Virus record (IMG/VR): IMGVR_UViG_3300012582_000004 | Span: 248,001-312,000 of that record | Reading direction: 5' to 3' (one strand) | Length of the DNA stretch: 64,000 bases | DNA from: a virus | Shown: positions 36,467 through 44,544 of the stretch, one piece after another | How the letters are laid out: every line of letters starts with the position of its first letter | Position numbering within the stretch: position 1 is the stretch's first letter | Translations under genes and position numbers: made by a program | The notes under the pieces: model-generated | What the model was told of the DNA's origin: nothing | Database searches by the model: none | Seen by the model: the letters and a program-made list of their open reading frames with translations, nothing else

Positions 36467-36703
36467 ATGAGCAACGAATTACACTATATTGATGAATTTC
36501 GTATTTGTATTACATCATTTAAAATTAATGAATTTACATTTGAAAAAGGTAATATGTATAATGTGGATTTTATTGTTGATGAAATTTATAAAAAAGAGCT
36601 TAGTAATAGAGTGGAATGTATTGTGTTTTTATCAGATAACTTTCGAACAATACATGAATATAGAAAAATTAAAATAGAAGATATAAATAATGATACCATT
36701 TAA
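36467..36703 (+). CDS. Tailed protein, type I tail with extension
   Basis: A 78-residue protein: FRICITSFKINEFTFEKGNM is followed by YNVDFIVDE and IHEYRKIKIEDINNDTI. The tail is type I although the neighbours carry type II; the core matches the F-x-K-G group. A near-match to the 16S-tail-like motif (ACCTCTTTTC) precedes it. Confidence 0.65.
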   Translation: MSNELHYIDEFRICITSFKINEFTFEKGNMYNVDFIVDEIYKKELSNRVECIVFLSDNFRTIHEYRKIKIEDINNDTI

Positions 36704-36908
36704 ACCAGGTGATAAAGTAGTTCTTAAAAATGGTATGTTAACACCTAGATTAACAGAAGGTATTGTATATACAGTTTCTTCTTGTACTAAATATTCATCA
36801 ATAGAATATCATATAGTAATTCTTGAAAATAGATTATCATTATTTTCAAGCGGTTATTTTGACAAAGTTGATAGTAGAAAGGATAGAATAGATAAACTAA
36901 ATTTATGA
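36690..36908 (+). CDS. Tailed SH3-like protein, PGDKVVLK type
   Basis: A 72-residue paralogue of 36027: PFKPGDKVVLKNGMLTPRLT, YTVSSCTKYSS, YHIVILENRL and DSRKDRIDKLNL. Overlaps both neighbours. Confidence 0.7.
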   Translation: MIPFKPGDKVVLKNGMLTPRLTEGIVYTVSSCTKYSSIEYHIVILENRLSLFSSGYFDKVDSRKDRIDKLNL

Positions 36909-37351
36909 AAAATAAAATAGAAAGCATATTGTCTCCATATCCAATAACTCTTGTGATAAGTGCTACAAATTACGAATTTGTAAAAAATCCTGATTATTAT
37001 CATACAAAATTTTATTTTTCAGATAATAAGCATAAATGGCTTAATTTAGTTAAAATATTTGAAGATATGAATATTGATAATGTGAAATATAATTGTAATG
37101 AATATAACTATAAAACAAGTGTTGAAATTAGCAATTTAACTATAATAAAAAATATAGATGATTTTATAGCTGATAAAAGATTAGAAATAATATATTATAA
37201 AAATAAATATTTAAAAAGCTACAAATATATTAAAATAACTCTTAATTCAATAGAAGAAGTAGAAGAAATTATTAATATACTTGTATTTCTATTAACAGAA
37301 CCATCATACAAGAAATTAAAAAGAAATACTATTATAAACGAATTATTATGA
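36905..37351 (+). CDS. Family-B protein (LSPYP motif)
   Basis: A 148-residue relative of 34750-35154: KIESILSPYPITLVIS, SDNKHKWLNLVKIFED, a C-terminal IEEVEEIINILVFLLTE helix and the end KKLKRNTIINELL. Overlaps the next gene as ATGA. Function unknown. Confidence 0.65.
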   Translation: MKNKIESILSPYPITLVISATNYEFVKNPDYYHTKFYFSDNKHKWLNLVKIFEDMNIDNVKYNCNEYNYKTSVEISNLTIIKNIDDFIADKRLEIIYYKNKYLKSYKYIKITLNSIEEVEEIINILVFLLTEPSYKKLKRNTIINELL

Positions 37352-37569
37352 AACCATTCGAACCAGGTGATAAAGTAGTTATTAAAACTGATATACTATC
37401 GCATAGTTTAAAAGATGTAGTATGTACAGTCATAACTTGTTATCAACTATACATGAATATAGATTATGTAGTAACTATAGATTACGATAATTTTTTATAT
37501 TATGCTGATAATTTCATGAAAATTAATAATAGAAAACATAGAATTAATAGATTATATGAAAATAAATAA
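37348..37569 (+). CDS. Tailed SH3-like protein, PGDKVVIK type
   Basis: A 73-residue paralogue: PFEPGDKVVIKTDILSHSLK, CTVITCYQLYMN, YVVTIDYDN and NNRKHRINRLYENK. It overlaps the next gene by 14 bp. Confidence 0.7.
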   Translation: MKPFEPGDKVVIKTDILSHSLKDVVCTVITCYQLYMNIDYVVTIDYDNFLYYADNFMKINNRKHRINRLYENK

Positions 37570-37804
37570 AAAGCTTATAGGAAATGTGTATGATGTAGTT
37601 GTAGATAGTAGAAAAGATGGTGTAAATTACTTAACTATTATTGATGTAATACGCAGTGAAAAACAAATCAAATTATTAGATAATAATAATAAAGAATTGT
37701 ATATACGCTATGATATATTTTTATATTTAGAGATAAATGATTATATAATTTATTCTAAAGATAAAAATAGAATTAGAAAAATTAAATCCATTATTAATGA
37801 ATAA
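37556..37804 (+). CDS. Tailed protein, IGNVYDVV type
   Basis: An 82-residue protein, KKLIGNVYDVVVDSRKDG, related to 38042-38317 (IGNVYNIVRD). It ends SKDKNRIRKIKSIINE, a shifted version of the tail. Overlaps both neighbours. Confidence 0.6.
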   Translation: MKINKKLIGNVYDVVVDSRKDGVNYLTIIDVIRSEKQIKLLDNNNKELYIRYDIFLYLEINDYIIYSKDKNRIRKIKSIINE

Positions 37805-38039
37805 TATTAAACCATTCGAACCAGGTGATATAGTGATTGTTAGAAAAGATATACTATCCCACACACTAAAAAATAAAGTATGTACAATTAGAACTTGTTA
37901 TTATCACATAACAAAAAAAGAATATGTAGTATCTATTAAGAATGGTAGTAATCTTTATTTTGGTAATCTTTACTGTGCTCGTTATTTTGAGAAGTATAAC
38001 AGTAGAAAAGACAGAATTGAAAGTCTTAATTTAGATTAA
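37797..38039 (+). CDS. Tailed SH3-like protein, PGDIVIVRKD type
   Basis: An 80-residue paralogue: KPFEPGDIVIVRKDILSHTL, CTIRTCYYHI, YVVSIKNG and NSRKDRIESLNLD. Together with 37348 it shares an ILSHxLK segment not found elsewhere. Confidence 0.7.
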   Translation: MNNIKPFEPGDIVIVRKDILSHTLKNKVCTIRTCYYHITKKEYVVSIKNGSNLYFGNLYCARYFEKYNSRKDRIESLNLD

Positions 38040-38041
38040 AT

Positions 38042-38317
38042 ATGGCTAAACCTGATGATATTATTAAAATAGGAAATGTATATAATATAGTTAGAGATAA
38101 TGATAGAGGTATATTTAAGGGGATAGAACTCTTAACTATAACTAATATTATGCATATTGATAGAGAAATTGTTGATAGAACAATTGAATCAATATTATCT
38201 AATGGTAAAGCATATGATATGAATTATGAAATGTTTCACTTTTTTCATAGAAATAAACATTTAGAATATTCAAAAGAAAAAACAAGAATTAGAAAGATAG
38301 AGTCATTAACTGAATAA
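38042..38317 (+). CDS. Tailed protein, IGNVYNIV type
   Basis: A 91-residue paralogue of 37556: IKIGNVYNIVRDNDRG, ELLTITNIM and the end SKEKTRIRKIESLTE. It is the last tailed gene of this array. Confidence 0.6.
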   Translation: MAKPDDIIKIGNVYNIVRDNDRGIFKGIELLTITNIMHIDREIVDRTIESILSNGKAYDMNYEMFHFFHRNKHLEYSKEKTRIRKIESLTE

Positions 38318-38338
38318 CTTTATGAGAAGTAAGAAAGC

Positions 38339-38770
38339 ATGAGAGTAGAATCATATCCATCATATGAGTTTTATAAGAAGACTGGTATAGAAGGACTCTA
38401 TACCGAATGGAACATTCCTAATGAAGCATTGGAGAATAATAATTTTATAGTAGATGGTAGATATTTATGTGAAGATATTATATCACCAAAAATAGAGATA
38501 CTTATAGAGGCATCTTACATGATGATTATTGATAGCAATAAAGAATTGAGTAGTATTAAAGCTTCTTCATTTATAGACAAACATAACGTTGTTTACGGGG
38601 CTATATCAAAGTTTAACTATTCGGACATTAAGTTCTTTACAGAGAACTATGATAACATATTAGAATATAATAAAGGATGTAGGGATAAGTATAAGTTAAT
38701 AGAAAAAATGTATGGTATTAGGCCACAATGGATAATGTCCACAGAGACATTACAATTAATTAAACTTTAA
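38339..38770 (+). CDS. Family-F protein (YPSxEFY / ISKFNY)
   Basis: A 143-residue protein related to 42926-43351. Shared blocks are YPSYEFYKKTGIEGLYTEW, a central AISKFNYSDIKFFTENYDNI and IRPQWIMSTETLQLIKL. The copies lie on opposite strands 4 kb apart. Function is unknown. Confidence 0.65.
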   Translation: MRVESYPSYEFYKKTGIEGLYTEWNIPNEALENNNFIVDGRYLCEDIISPKIEILIEASYMMIIDSNKELSSIKASSFIDKHNVVYGAISKFNYSDIKFFTENYDNILEYNKGCRDKYKLIEKMYGIRPQWIMSTETLQLIKL

Positions 38771-38786
38771 TAGATAAATTTAATTT

Positions 38787-39473
38787 ATGGATACTAAAAT
38801 AGGAGTTGTTATTTCTTATAATAGAGAAAAAAGGTATGGATTTTTAATCTACAATGATGTTAACTATTTCTTTTTTAATGACTCTAAAAAAAGAAGCGTA
38901 AGACATTTTTACAGAGGTGATGAAGTAGAATTTCAATTTGAACAAATTGATGATAGCCTACAAGCAATTAATGTAAAATTTATTAAGAATTCTTTTATAG
39001 ATAAAATGATTGAAGAATATGAAAATAAAGGTTTTCTAATAGGATTTTTAAATATTATTAATGATAAATATTTTGTTGTACATAAAACTAAAGTTGCTAT
39101 TCCCATAGAAATATCTGAATGGGAAACTGATTTAGATAATACTTATACTAATCGTGTTAATCAATTAGTCAAATTCAGATTACATAAGGGTGGTGATATA
39201 ACAAGAAGGTTTAGAGCTACTATAATAGATAGAAAATTTACTTCTGAATATTCTAAATTAATTAATATGTATATTTCACAAGAAAGTATGGATGTCAAAA
39301 TTGATAGTAGAGGTAACAATAATTTTGGATATTGTGTTAAAATATTTGATAATATAAGTGGATATATTACAGATAATATTTCTATCGGTGAAATTGAAAA
39401 TGATAGTATAGTCAGTGTGAAAATTTCACAAGTATGTGAAAATAAATTCGTAAATTTAAAAATAGAAAATTAA
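38787..39473 (+). CDS. Cold-shock-domain RNA-binding protein
   Basis: A 228-residue protein. Residues 1-65 (GVVISYNREKRYGFLIYND, YFFFNDS, GDEVEFQF, QAINVKF) fit a cold-shock domain with its K-x-Y-G-F RNP1-like and Y-F-F-F RNP2-like strands. The rest may hold further OB-type barrels (GYCVKIFDNISGYIT and VSVKISQV near the end resemble S1). It probably binds single-stranded nucleic acid. Confidence 0.7.
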   Translation: MDTKIGVVISYNREKRYGFLIYNDVNYFFFNDSKKRSVRHFYRGDEVEFQFEQIDDSLQAINVKFIKNSFIDKMIEEYENKGFLIGFLNIINDKYFVVHKTKVAIPIEISEWETDLDNTYTNRVNQLVKFRLHKGGDITRRFRATIIDRKFTSEYSKLINMYISQESMDVKIDSRGNNNFGYCVKIFDNISGYITDNISIGEIENDSIVSVKISQVCENKFVNLKIEN

Positions 39474-39477
39474 CTAT

Positions 39478-39756
39478 ATGAAAATATTTAATTCAAATAG
39501 ATACAAAAAAGTATCATACGGTACATTAGAAAAAGTTTTACTAAAACTTAAATATGAAAGAGTTGAATCAGAAACTAAATATAGAGTTTATGTTAATGAT
39601 TCATATGATGCTGTAATAGCACTGCCCAATTATACTGATGATGTAATTTTAGATGATAGACATTATAATGGTGTTGTTACTAATATTATTGGTATGGGAG
39701 TTTTACCTAATATTGACAAATTTGAAAACCTCATTGATAAAATGGATAATCTATAA
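39478..39756 (+). CDS. HicA-like (YcfA-like) small protein
   Basis: A 92-residue protein: VSYGTLEKVLLKLKYERV, a central YDAVIALPNY strand and IIGMGVLPNIDKFENLID. The order (helix, strand, strand, helix) and the AVIxLP segment resemble HicA-type mRNA interferase folds, but the usual catalytic GSH is absent. No HicB antitoxin is adjacent. It follows the cold-shock protein by 4 bp. Confidence 0.45.
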   Translation: MKIFNSNRYKKVSYGTLEKVLLKLKYERVESETKYRVYVNDSYDAVIALPNYTDDVILDDRHYNGVVTNIIGMGVLPNIDKFENLIDKMDNL

Positions 39757-39766
39757 TAACATGTTT

Positions 39767-39985
39767 TTATACACTAAACACAATACTTCTAATAATCTGA
39801 AATATTGGTATATAGAAAATTACGCTTAAAATAATGGTAAGTGTAATCAATATTAACACCAAGCTGCCATCACCAATTTTAACATCCAGTTTTAATAATT
39901 TATATGAAATAAAATATAATGGCGTATAGAATAGAAAGACTTCTATATTAAAGACGGATAAACAAAATATTAGTAATTTGTACAT
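39767..39985 (-). CDS. Membrane protein, three helices
   Basis: A 72-residue hydrophobic protein with helices at about 4-20, 20-34 and 44-66. It is convergent with the HicA-like gene and the last of a set of three small membrane-protein genes. Function unknown. Confidence 0.5.
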   Translation of the reverse strand: MYKLLIFCLSVFNIEVFLFYTPLYFISYKLLKLDVKIGDGSLVLILITLTIILSVIFYIPIFQIIRSIVFSV

Positions 39986-39990
39986 TTTAA

Positions 39991-40191
39991 TTATTTTTTA
40001 TATGTTAATAGAAAAATAAAGCCGAATACAAGAGTAGTAAACCCCGTAATAAATTCAACAAACATTGCATTTCTGATACCTTCTATTAGAATGCATTCAG
40101 GAAATCCAACGAATGTAACAATTAAAAAACTAAAACAACATAGAGAAATGTATAATAGCAATTTAATATTTTTCATTTTTTCATTTTCCAT
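39991..40191 (-). CDS. Membrane protein, two helices
   Basis: A 66-residue protein (an internal ATG at residue 6 is also possible). Hydrophobic helices at about 10-28 and 45-62. Spacing of 5 bp to both neighbours indicates one transcript. Confidence 0.5.
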   Translation of the reverse strand: MENEKMKNIKLLLYISLCCFSFLIVTFVGFPECILIEGIRNAMFVEFITGFTTLVFGFIFLLTYKK

Positions 40192-40196
40192 AATAA

Positions 40197-40379
40197 TTAT
40201 TTTAAATATGTAGGCATAATCCCTAATTTAATATACCATTTAACAATTCTATCAACACAATTACCAGCTTTTTTACTTAATAAAAGTAATGGCGATATTG
40301 GTGTAATCAATAATGTCAAAGTAATAACGAATACCAAAAATGATACAAATTTTAAAATTTCAATAGTAATATTTTTCAT
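40197..40379 (-). CDS. Membrane protein, N-terminal hydrophobic
   Basis: A 60-residue protein with a long hydrophobic region (FVSFLVFVITLTLLITPISP) and a basic C-terminal half. Function unknown. Confidence 0.5.
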   Translation of the reverse strand: MKNITIEILKFVSFLVFVITLTLLITPISPLLLLSKKAGNCVDRIVKWYIKLGIMPTYLK

Positions 40380-40420
40380 ATGTTAATTGTTATTTATTTT
40401 TATGATAAATTCAAACAATA

Positions 40421-41125
40421 TTATTCAAGGCTAATTTTTTCTACCACTTCTTTAAATCGAGGATTCTTCATATTAGAATACTCCTGTTCAGTTATTTGAT
40501 GCTCTGTATATTCAGTAATATCAAAATGCTTTATAGTATCTTGAATATAAGTATTCAAGAAGGTATTTTCTCTATCAAGAATGGTTATACCAAATGAATA
40601 TAGATTTTGCTTCTTAATAATATCATAAGAATCATTACCATAATCAACAACGTCTAAACCATCAATAAGAAACATTGATTTAATATTTCTTAGATTATTT
40701 TTAAAATCTTTGGTTTTTTCACCAACAGATATTTTGTAATGTATATACATCATACAATCTTCTATTTCGTTAATTTTTTGTAATCTATTAAACTCATTTT
40801 GAAGATCTATCATAGTCGATACTCTTCTACTGATTAACAACTGTAGCTGGTTCTGTTCTATAGTATTCAATTTGTAATCTATTTTTTGTTCCTTTTCTAT
40901 TGCCTGTTTATCTTGATAGAAATTAAACCATCCATCATATGCAGTAAAATAGATATTTATAAGTTTAATTATATTATTTGCTTCTGGCTTTTTCTCAATT
41001 TCTTGTTTTAGATTCTCGTTGGTTTCATACGCCCAACTCTTAATACCAAAGAATTTAGCAATATTTTTTAATGCAATATTTCTTGCAATTTCTCTATCAG
41101 CCTGTGTAATAAATATATTGTTCAT
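40421..41125 (-). CDS. Hypothetical protein with ENTFLxxYIxxxIKxF domain
   Basis: A 234-residue protein. The N-terminal two thirds are helical (QKIDYKLNTIEQNQLQLLIS). Residues about 150-205 (IDGLDVVDYGNDSYDII, then ENTFLNTYIQDTIKHFDI) match a similar segment in 62148-62459. No known function. A cloverleaf-like RNA lies directly upstream. Confidence 0.6.
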   Translation of the reverse strand: MNNIFITQADREIARNIALKNIAKFFGIKSWAYETNENLKQEIEKKPEANNIIKLINIYFTAYDGWFNFYQDKQAIEKEQKIDYKLNTIEQNQLQLLISRRVSTMIDLQNEFNRLQKINEIEDCMMYIHYKISVGEKTKDFKNNLRNIKSMFLIDGLDVVDYGNDSYDIIKKQNLYSFGITILDRENTFLNTYIQDTIKHFDITEYTEHQITEQEYSNMKNPRFKEVVEKISLE

Positions 41126-41147
41126 ATTTTATCAATTTTATTATGGA

Positions 41148-41231
41148 CACTGAGCAATCTCCGATTGAAACCTCGCGAGTCATCTTTGTGGAATTGTCCC
41201 GTATTTGCATAACGGGATCGAAGACTCAGTG
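41148..41231. ncRNA. Cloverleaf-like structured RNA
   Basis: A perfect 7-bp stem (CACTGAG 41148-41154 with CTCAGTG 41225-41231) encloses two perfect hairpins (CAATC/GATTG at 41155-41167 and CCCGT/ACGGG at 41198-41216) and a CTCGCGAG palindrome. On the minus strand the closing stem is followed by TCCA. It lacks a T-loop and anticodon arm of a tRNA. It is GC-rich for the region and lies 5' of the 40421-41125 gene. Confidence 0.5.
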
Positions 41232-41281
41232 ATATATGTAAATGTACTAAATAATATAGTGATATGCAAATATTTATGAAA

Positions 41282-41455
41282 TTATTGTATAGTAATTGAA
41301 GCAATTAATACAGTAATTGCTAAAATAAATGTTCCCACACCAGAAATAAAATATAATGGTTTCATATATTTATTATCTTTATTACAATCAGCCAATAAAA
41401 AGGTGAAAATAATTACAACCAATTTAATGAAAACAACCCCAATAAGAATATACAT
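41282..41455 (-). CDS. Two-helix membrane microprotein
   Basis: A 57-residue protein with helices at about 3-22 and 36-54 separated by a charged loop (DCNKDNKYMK). Function unknown. No promoter was recognised upstream. Confidence 0.5.
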   Translation of the reverse strand: MYILIGVVFIKLVVIIFTFLLADCNKDNKYMKPLYFISGVGTFILAITVLIASITIQ

Positions 41456-41791
41456 AGTTTTTATAGTTTAAATACTTGTATACTAATACAAAATATATTC
41501 CATTTTTAGGTATATTTTTAATCTATTGTAAATCAGTGTAATAGATTAATTATTAAAAATGTGGGAGTTTTTTATATAGAAACAAGTTCCTCATTATAAG
41601 AATTTTGTCTACAATATGTGTAATAATGGTTTAACATATTAAACATATTATTTTTTTAGCTAGACATATCATAAAAATAATACATCAAAGCTCAACGTAG
41701 TTTTTAGAAAAATATTTCTCATTCATTACACCAAATATGGTATTTTATTCTGATGAATTTAATAATTAAATCTAATTCATGTTTGATTTTA
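41456..41791. other. 336-bp gene-free region
   Basis: No convincing gene is seen. It holds one perfect 10-bp inverted repeat (TTAATCTATT at 41518-41527, AATAGATTAA at 41540-41549) and a direct AACATATTA repeat near 41630-41650. It may contain a terminator and regulatory sites for the two flanking minus-strand units. Confidence 0.4.
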
Positions 41792-42238
41792 TCAATTGTG
41801 TTGATTTAGTTTCTTTATAGTAGCTTTTAATTCTTCAATCTTCTTATCTTTTTTAGCAATAGTCTCATTAGCTACAGATAATTCTAATACTAAATCAATA
41901 TTAATATTATCTCTATTTTCTGCTTCAATATTTTTCTCTGCTATAGTATTATTAAGTTGTAGATTTCTATCTCTTTCAACAACATATCTATTTGACCAAT
42001 GTTCATGTAGTTTAGCGAACTCATTTCCCTTTCCGTCCAATTGATACTTATACCAACGTTCAGTAGCTTCTAATTCAACTTTAAGTTCTTGTTGATCACC
42101 ATGACCAGTATTAAAAGCTTCTCCACCTAAATGAGATACTTTTTGAAATTCCTCCCATGAAAGTTTATGCCACTCATTACTGACTTCATTTAAGAAGTCT
42201 TCGCGTGTTAGTTCTATAGACTTTTTATTTTTTCCCAT
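41792..42238 (-). CDS. Coiled-coil protein
   Basis: A 148-residue protein. The N-terminal part has LTREDFLNEVSNEWHKLSW and HLGGEAFNTGHGD; residues 90-145 are a long charged helix ending KKIEELKATIKKLNQ, predicted coiled coil. Function unknown; could be structural or a scaffold-type protein. Confidence 0.6.
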   Translation of the reverse strand: MGKNKKSIELTREDFLNEVSNEWHKLSWEEFQKVSHLGGEAFNTGHGDQQELKVELEATERWYKYQLDGKGNEFAKLHEHWSNRYVVERDRNLQLNNTIAEKNIEAENRDNINIDLVLELSVANETIAKKDKKIEELKATIKKLNQHN

Positions 42239-42278
42239 ATTAAAATTACTTAATGTTTTTATTCAATAAATCAAACCA

Positions 42279-42461
42279 TTACCCCTTTGGCATACCTAAT
42301 TGTACAAAAGCCCAATATACTGAATATAGGACACCTAAACCAATCCATATCAATATGGTTAAAATGTAATTATGCATAAAGTTAGGTCCAATACAACCAC
42401 TAATTATAGCGGAGAAGTTAACTATTATGAATATTGCTAATATTTTTTTTAATGTCTTCAT
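42279..42461 (-). CDS. Lipoprotein-like membrane protein
   Basis: A 60-residue protein with a signal-like start and lipobox (FSAIISGC, Cys23) followed by a membrane helix ending VLYSVYWAFVQLGMPKG. The same SLYSVYWxFxQLxMP end occurs in 50947-51057, so the two are related. Confidence 0.55.
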   Translation of the reverse strand: MKTLKKILAIFIIVNFSAIISGCIGPNFMHNYILTILIWIGLGVLYSVYWAFVQLGMPKG

Positions 42462-42480
42462 ATTATCTATTGGTATAATT

Positions 42481-42921
42481 TTATTTTTTATCTCTACGAT
42501 TTTTAAAATCTTCGATGGTTTTATCTAACTCCTTAATAGAAGCATCAACGTCCTTATACATATCAGGTAAAGAATCTCTACCAAATTGTTTTTCTATTTC
42601 AAGAATACTATTCTTAATAGAAGTTAAACTGTCAATACAATTCTGCCAACTATTTTTCTTTTCTTCAGGTGTATTGATTACTCTAACAATTGCAAACCCT
42701 TCAGTAAAGTCACCATTATCATACTCAGTTTGTCTTACTTCAAACTCTCCTTTCCCAAGAGAATTTAAAAATTCTTGTCTTGATACAAGACTTCCTTTAG
42801 AATTTCTACCAGTATAACCTATGGTATTTAGTTCAGCTAATTCAGCATCACTTAGAAAAGGTAATGAAATTCTTTTGGTTAATTTACCCATCGAGGTTTC
42901 AATATTGTATGTCTGTATCAT
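42481..42921 (-). CDS. Hypothetical protein
   Basis: A 146-residue protein: a beta-rich first half (GEFEVRQTEYDNGDFTEGFA) and a helical C-terminal half (SLTSIKNSILEIEKQFG, ASIKELDKTIEDF). Not recognised. Confidence 0.6.
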   Translation of the reverse strand: MIQTYNIETSMGKLTKRISLPFLSDAELAELNTIGYTGRNSKGSLVSRQEFLNSLGKGEFEVRQTEYDNGDFTEGFAIVRVINTPEEKKNSWQNCIDSLTSIKNSILEIEKQFGRDSLPDMYKDVDASIKELDKTIEDFKNRRDKK

Positions 42922-42925
42922 AGTC

Positions 42926-43351
42926 TTACTTTAAGTCTAATTCTATTTTTAATAATTCAATTGTTTTAGGTGATATTACCCATTCAGGTATAACCCCATA
43001 TATTTGTTCTATTAACAGATAAAAATCACTATTCATGATATTATATAATATTATATTATGTGAATTTTCAGTAAAATATTTAATATCATCATAGTTAAAT
43101 TTAGAAATAACTCCAGCTAAAACATATAATTTATCCATTTCGTCATTAACTATTATACCTGTTAATTCCGAGTTATCAGTAATGTGTTGCTTATAAAGTT
43201 TATTGATATTTATTTTTTTAAATTTTTTACCGCCACTATGTAAAGAATTATAATAAGATAAATTAAAAGATATAAACCATTCTTTATATAAACCTTCAAT
43301 TTTTACTTTATTATAAAATTCTTTTGATGGATATCTCTCTTTTATTTTCAC
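42926..43351 (-). CDS. Family-F protein, copy 2
   Basis: A 141-residue relative of 38339-38770: RYPSKEFYNKVKIEGLYKEW, VISKFNYDDIKYFTEN and VIPEWVISPKTIELLKI. It overlaps the upstream gene by one base. Confidence 0.65.
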   Translation of the reverse strand: MKIKERYPSKEFYNKVKIEGLYKEWFISFNLSYYNSLHSGGKKFKKININKLYKQHITDNSELTGIIVNDEMDKLYVLAGVISKFNYDDIKYFTENSHNIILYNIMNSDFYLLIEQIYGVIPEWVISPKTIELLKIELDLK

Positions 43352-43611
43352 TATTTTTCGGTGAATTGTAATAGTTTTTTAAACTTGTATTTTTTACATA
43401 AAGACGCTGGATGACATGACTTTAGAAACTCCGAACTCACATCATGCAAATAAACAGAATTTCCATCAGGATATTCTTTATCCCCTACTTTATAGTAAGT
43501 ACATACTACACTATCATTTTTATTAAGCTCTATAACCGCTGAGATAGATTTATCAGCATTGGTTATTCTTACAGGCAAACCTAAAGCGCAATATAGTTTT
43601 TTGATATTCAT
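43351..43611 (-). CDS. Small protein with three cysteines in its C-terminal part
   Basis: An 86-residue protein with beta strands and KSCHPASLCKKYKFKKLL near the end. The final QFTEK is nearly the same as the KFTEK end of the upstream gene. Function unknown. Confidence 0.55.
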   Translation of the reverse strand: MNIKKLYCALGLPVRITNADKSISAVIELNKNDSVVCTYYKVGDKEYPDGNSVYLHDVSSEFLKSCHPASLCKKYKFKKLLQFTEK

Positions 43612-43612
43612 A

Positions 43613-43855
43613 TTATTTTTCAGTGAACTTGTCTAAGAAATCTTTTACGTATTCTGTATAATATTCTTCTGCTTTTTCATGCGCTATATCAAGGTCATAT
43701 TTATAATAAGGATAATAATTAATATTAAGTAATTCAGTAAAATATATTGTATAAGTAGCACCATCTCTTAGAAGAAAACATACTACTACATTACTTACAC
43801 TACCTGTATAATCATTTCCATTTGGGTGTAATCCCCACTGTATCTTTTTTATCAT
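43613..43855 (-). CDS. Hypothetical protein
   Basis: An 80-residue protein: strands GSVSNVVVCFLL and TYTIYFTELL, then a helical end with EEYYTEYVKDFLDKFTEK. Not recognised. It lies 1 bp before the next gene. Confidence 0.55.
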   Translation of the reverse strand: MIKKIQWGLHPNGNDYTGSVSNVVVCFLLRDGATYTIYFTELLNINYYPYYKYDLDIAHEKAEEYYTEYVKDFLDKFTEK

Positions 43856-43882
43856 AATATTAGAATTTAATCATCATATAGT

Positions 43883-44026
43883 TTAAGATAAGATACGTCT
43901 CATTAACAAGGCTTTTTCACACATAGTGAAATTACCATTGTAAATAAACCTATTTAGATTTTTACATTGGTCAACTGTATTACATGAACTAATCCATTTA
44001 GAAATAATATCAATATTCTCTTCCAT
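43883..44026 (-). CDS. Microprotein behind a class-1 promoter
   Basis: A 47-residue protein, MEENIDIISKWISSCNTVDQ, with four cysteines overall. The ATG lies four bases behind the -7 box, which supports expression. Function unknown. Confidence 0.6.
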   Translation of the reverse strand: MEENIDIISKWISSCNTVDQCKNLNRFIYNGNFTMCEKALLMRRILS

Positions 44027-44030
44027 AGTA

Positions 44031-44062
44031 CAAAGGTAGTTAATTTTGTAGAGAAATACAAA
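44031..44062 (-). promoter_or_regulatory. Class-1 promoter
   Basis: Minus-strand TTTG (44059-44062), 20 bp, TACCTTTG (44031-44038), TACT, ATG. Confidence 0.75.
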
Positions 44063-44482
44063 TTATATTTTATAAAAATCAGAATTTGTTCTATAATCAC
44101 CTAAATTAATAGTATCAAATTCATCAAGACTATTGTTTTTCATTACACCCAAATTGAATAAAGCAACATTAATACGCTCACAATGTGAGACATTATTGTT
44201 ATCTACCAATATAGCACTTTGTTCACCAAAACCACCGAAATAGTCAGTCTGTGCTATTACGTATTTAGCATTTAAATCTTCGGAAACTGGTTTTAATGTT
44301 TGATCAAAATCAAAATGTTCATCAAAATCTACAATTGGTGCATTTCTATTAAACTCTTCAATAGGAATAGCAAAAAATTCATTATGATTATTGTCAGCCA
44401 ATTTTACTGAATGGACTTTAAACTTTTCAGCAATTATCTGTAAGTTTTCTTTATCTACAATTACAATGTTTATACTGTGCAT
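44063..44482 (-). CDS. Conserved protein, TDYFGGFGEQSA motif
   Basis: A 139-residue protein. The block YVIAQTDYFGGFGEQSAIL (about 84-102) is reminiscent of small bacterial and phage proteins with a TEYFGGxGxQxA motif, function unknown. It has a short leader containing AAAGGAT before the ATG. Confidence 0.6.
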   Translation of the reverse strand: MHSINIVIVDKENLQIIAEKFKVHSVKLADNNHNEFFAIPIEEFNRNAPIVDFDEHFDFDQTLKPVSEDLNAKYVIAQTDYFGGFGEQSAILVDNNNVSHCERINVALFNLGVMKNNSLDEFDTINLGDYRTNSDFYKI

Positions 44483-44501
44483 ATCCTTTTAATTTGTAAT
44501 A

Positions 44502-44533
44502 CAAAGATATAAAAAATTGTAATCAAATACAAA
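44502..44533 (-). promoter_or_regulatory. Class-1 promoter
   Basis: Minus-strand TTTG (44530-44533), 20 bp, TATCTTTG (44502-44509), with about 19 bases to the ATG, long enough for a ribosome-binding site. Confidence 0.7.
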
Positions 44534-44544
44534 TATTTATGATA

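Noticed and set aside
41122-41304. 60-codon minus-strand frame over the structured RNA
   Set aside because: It runs through all stems of the cloverleaf-like element and has atypical composition; the RNA structure explains the conserved bases better.
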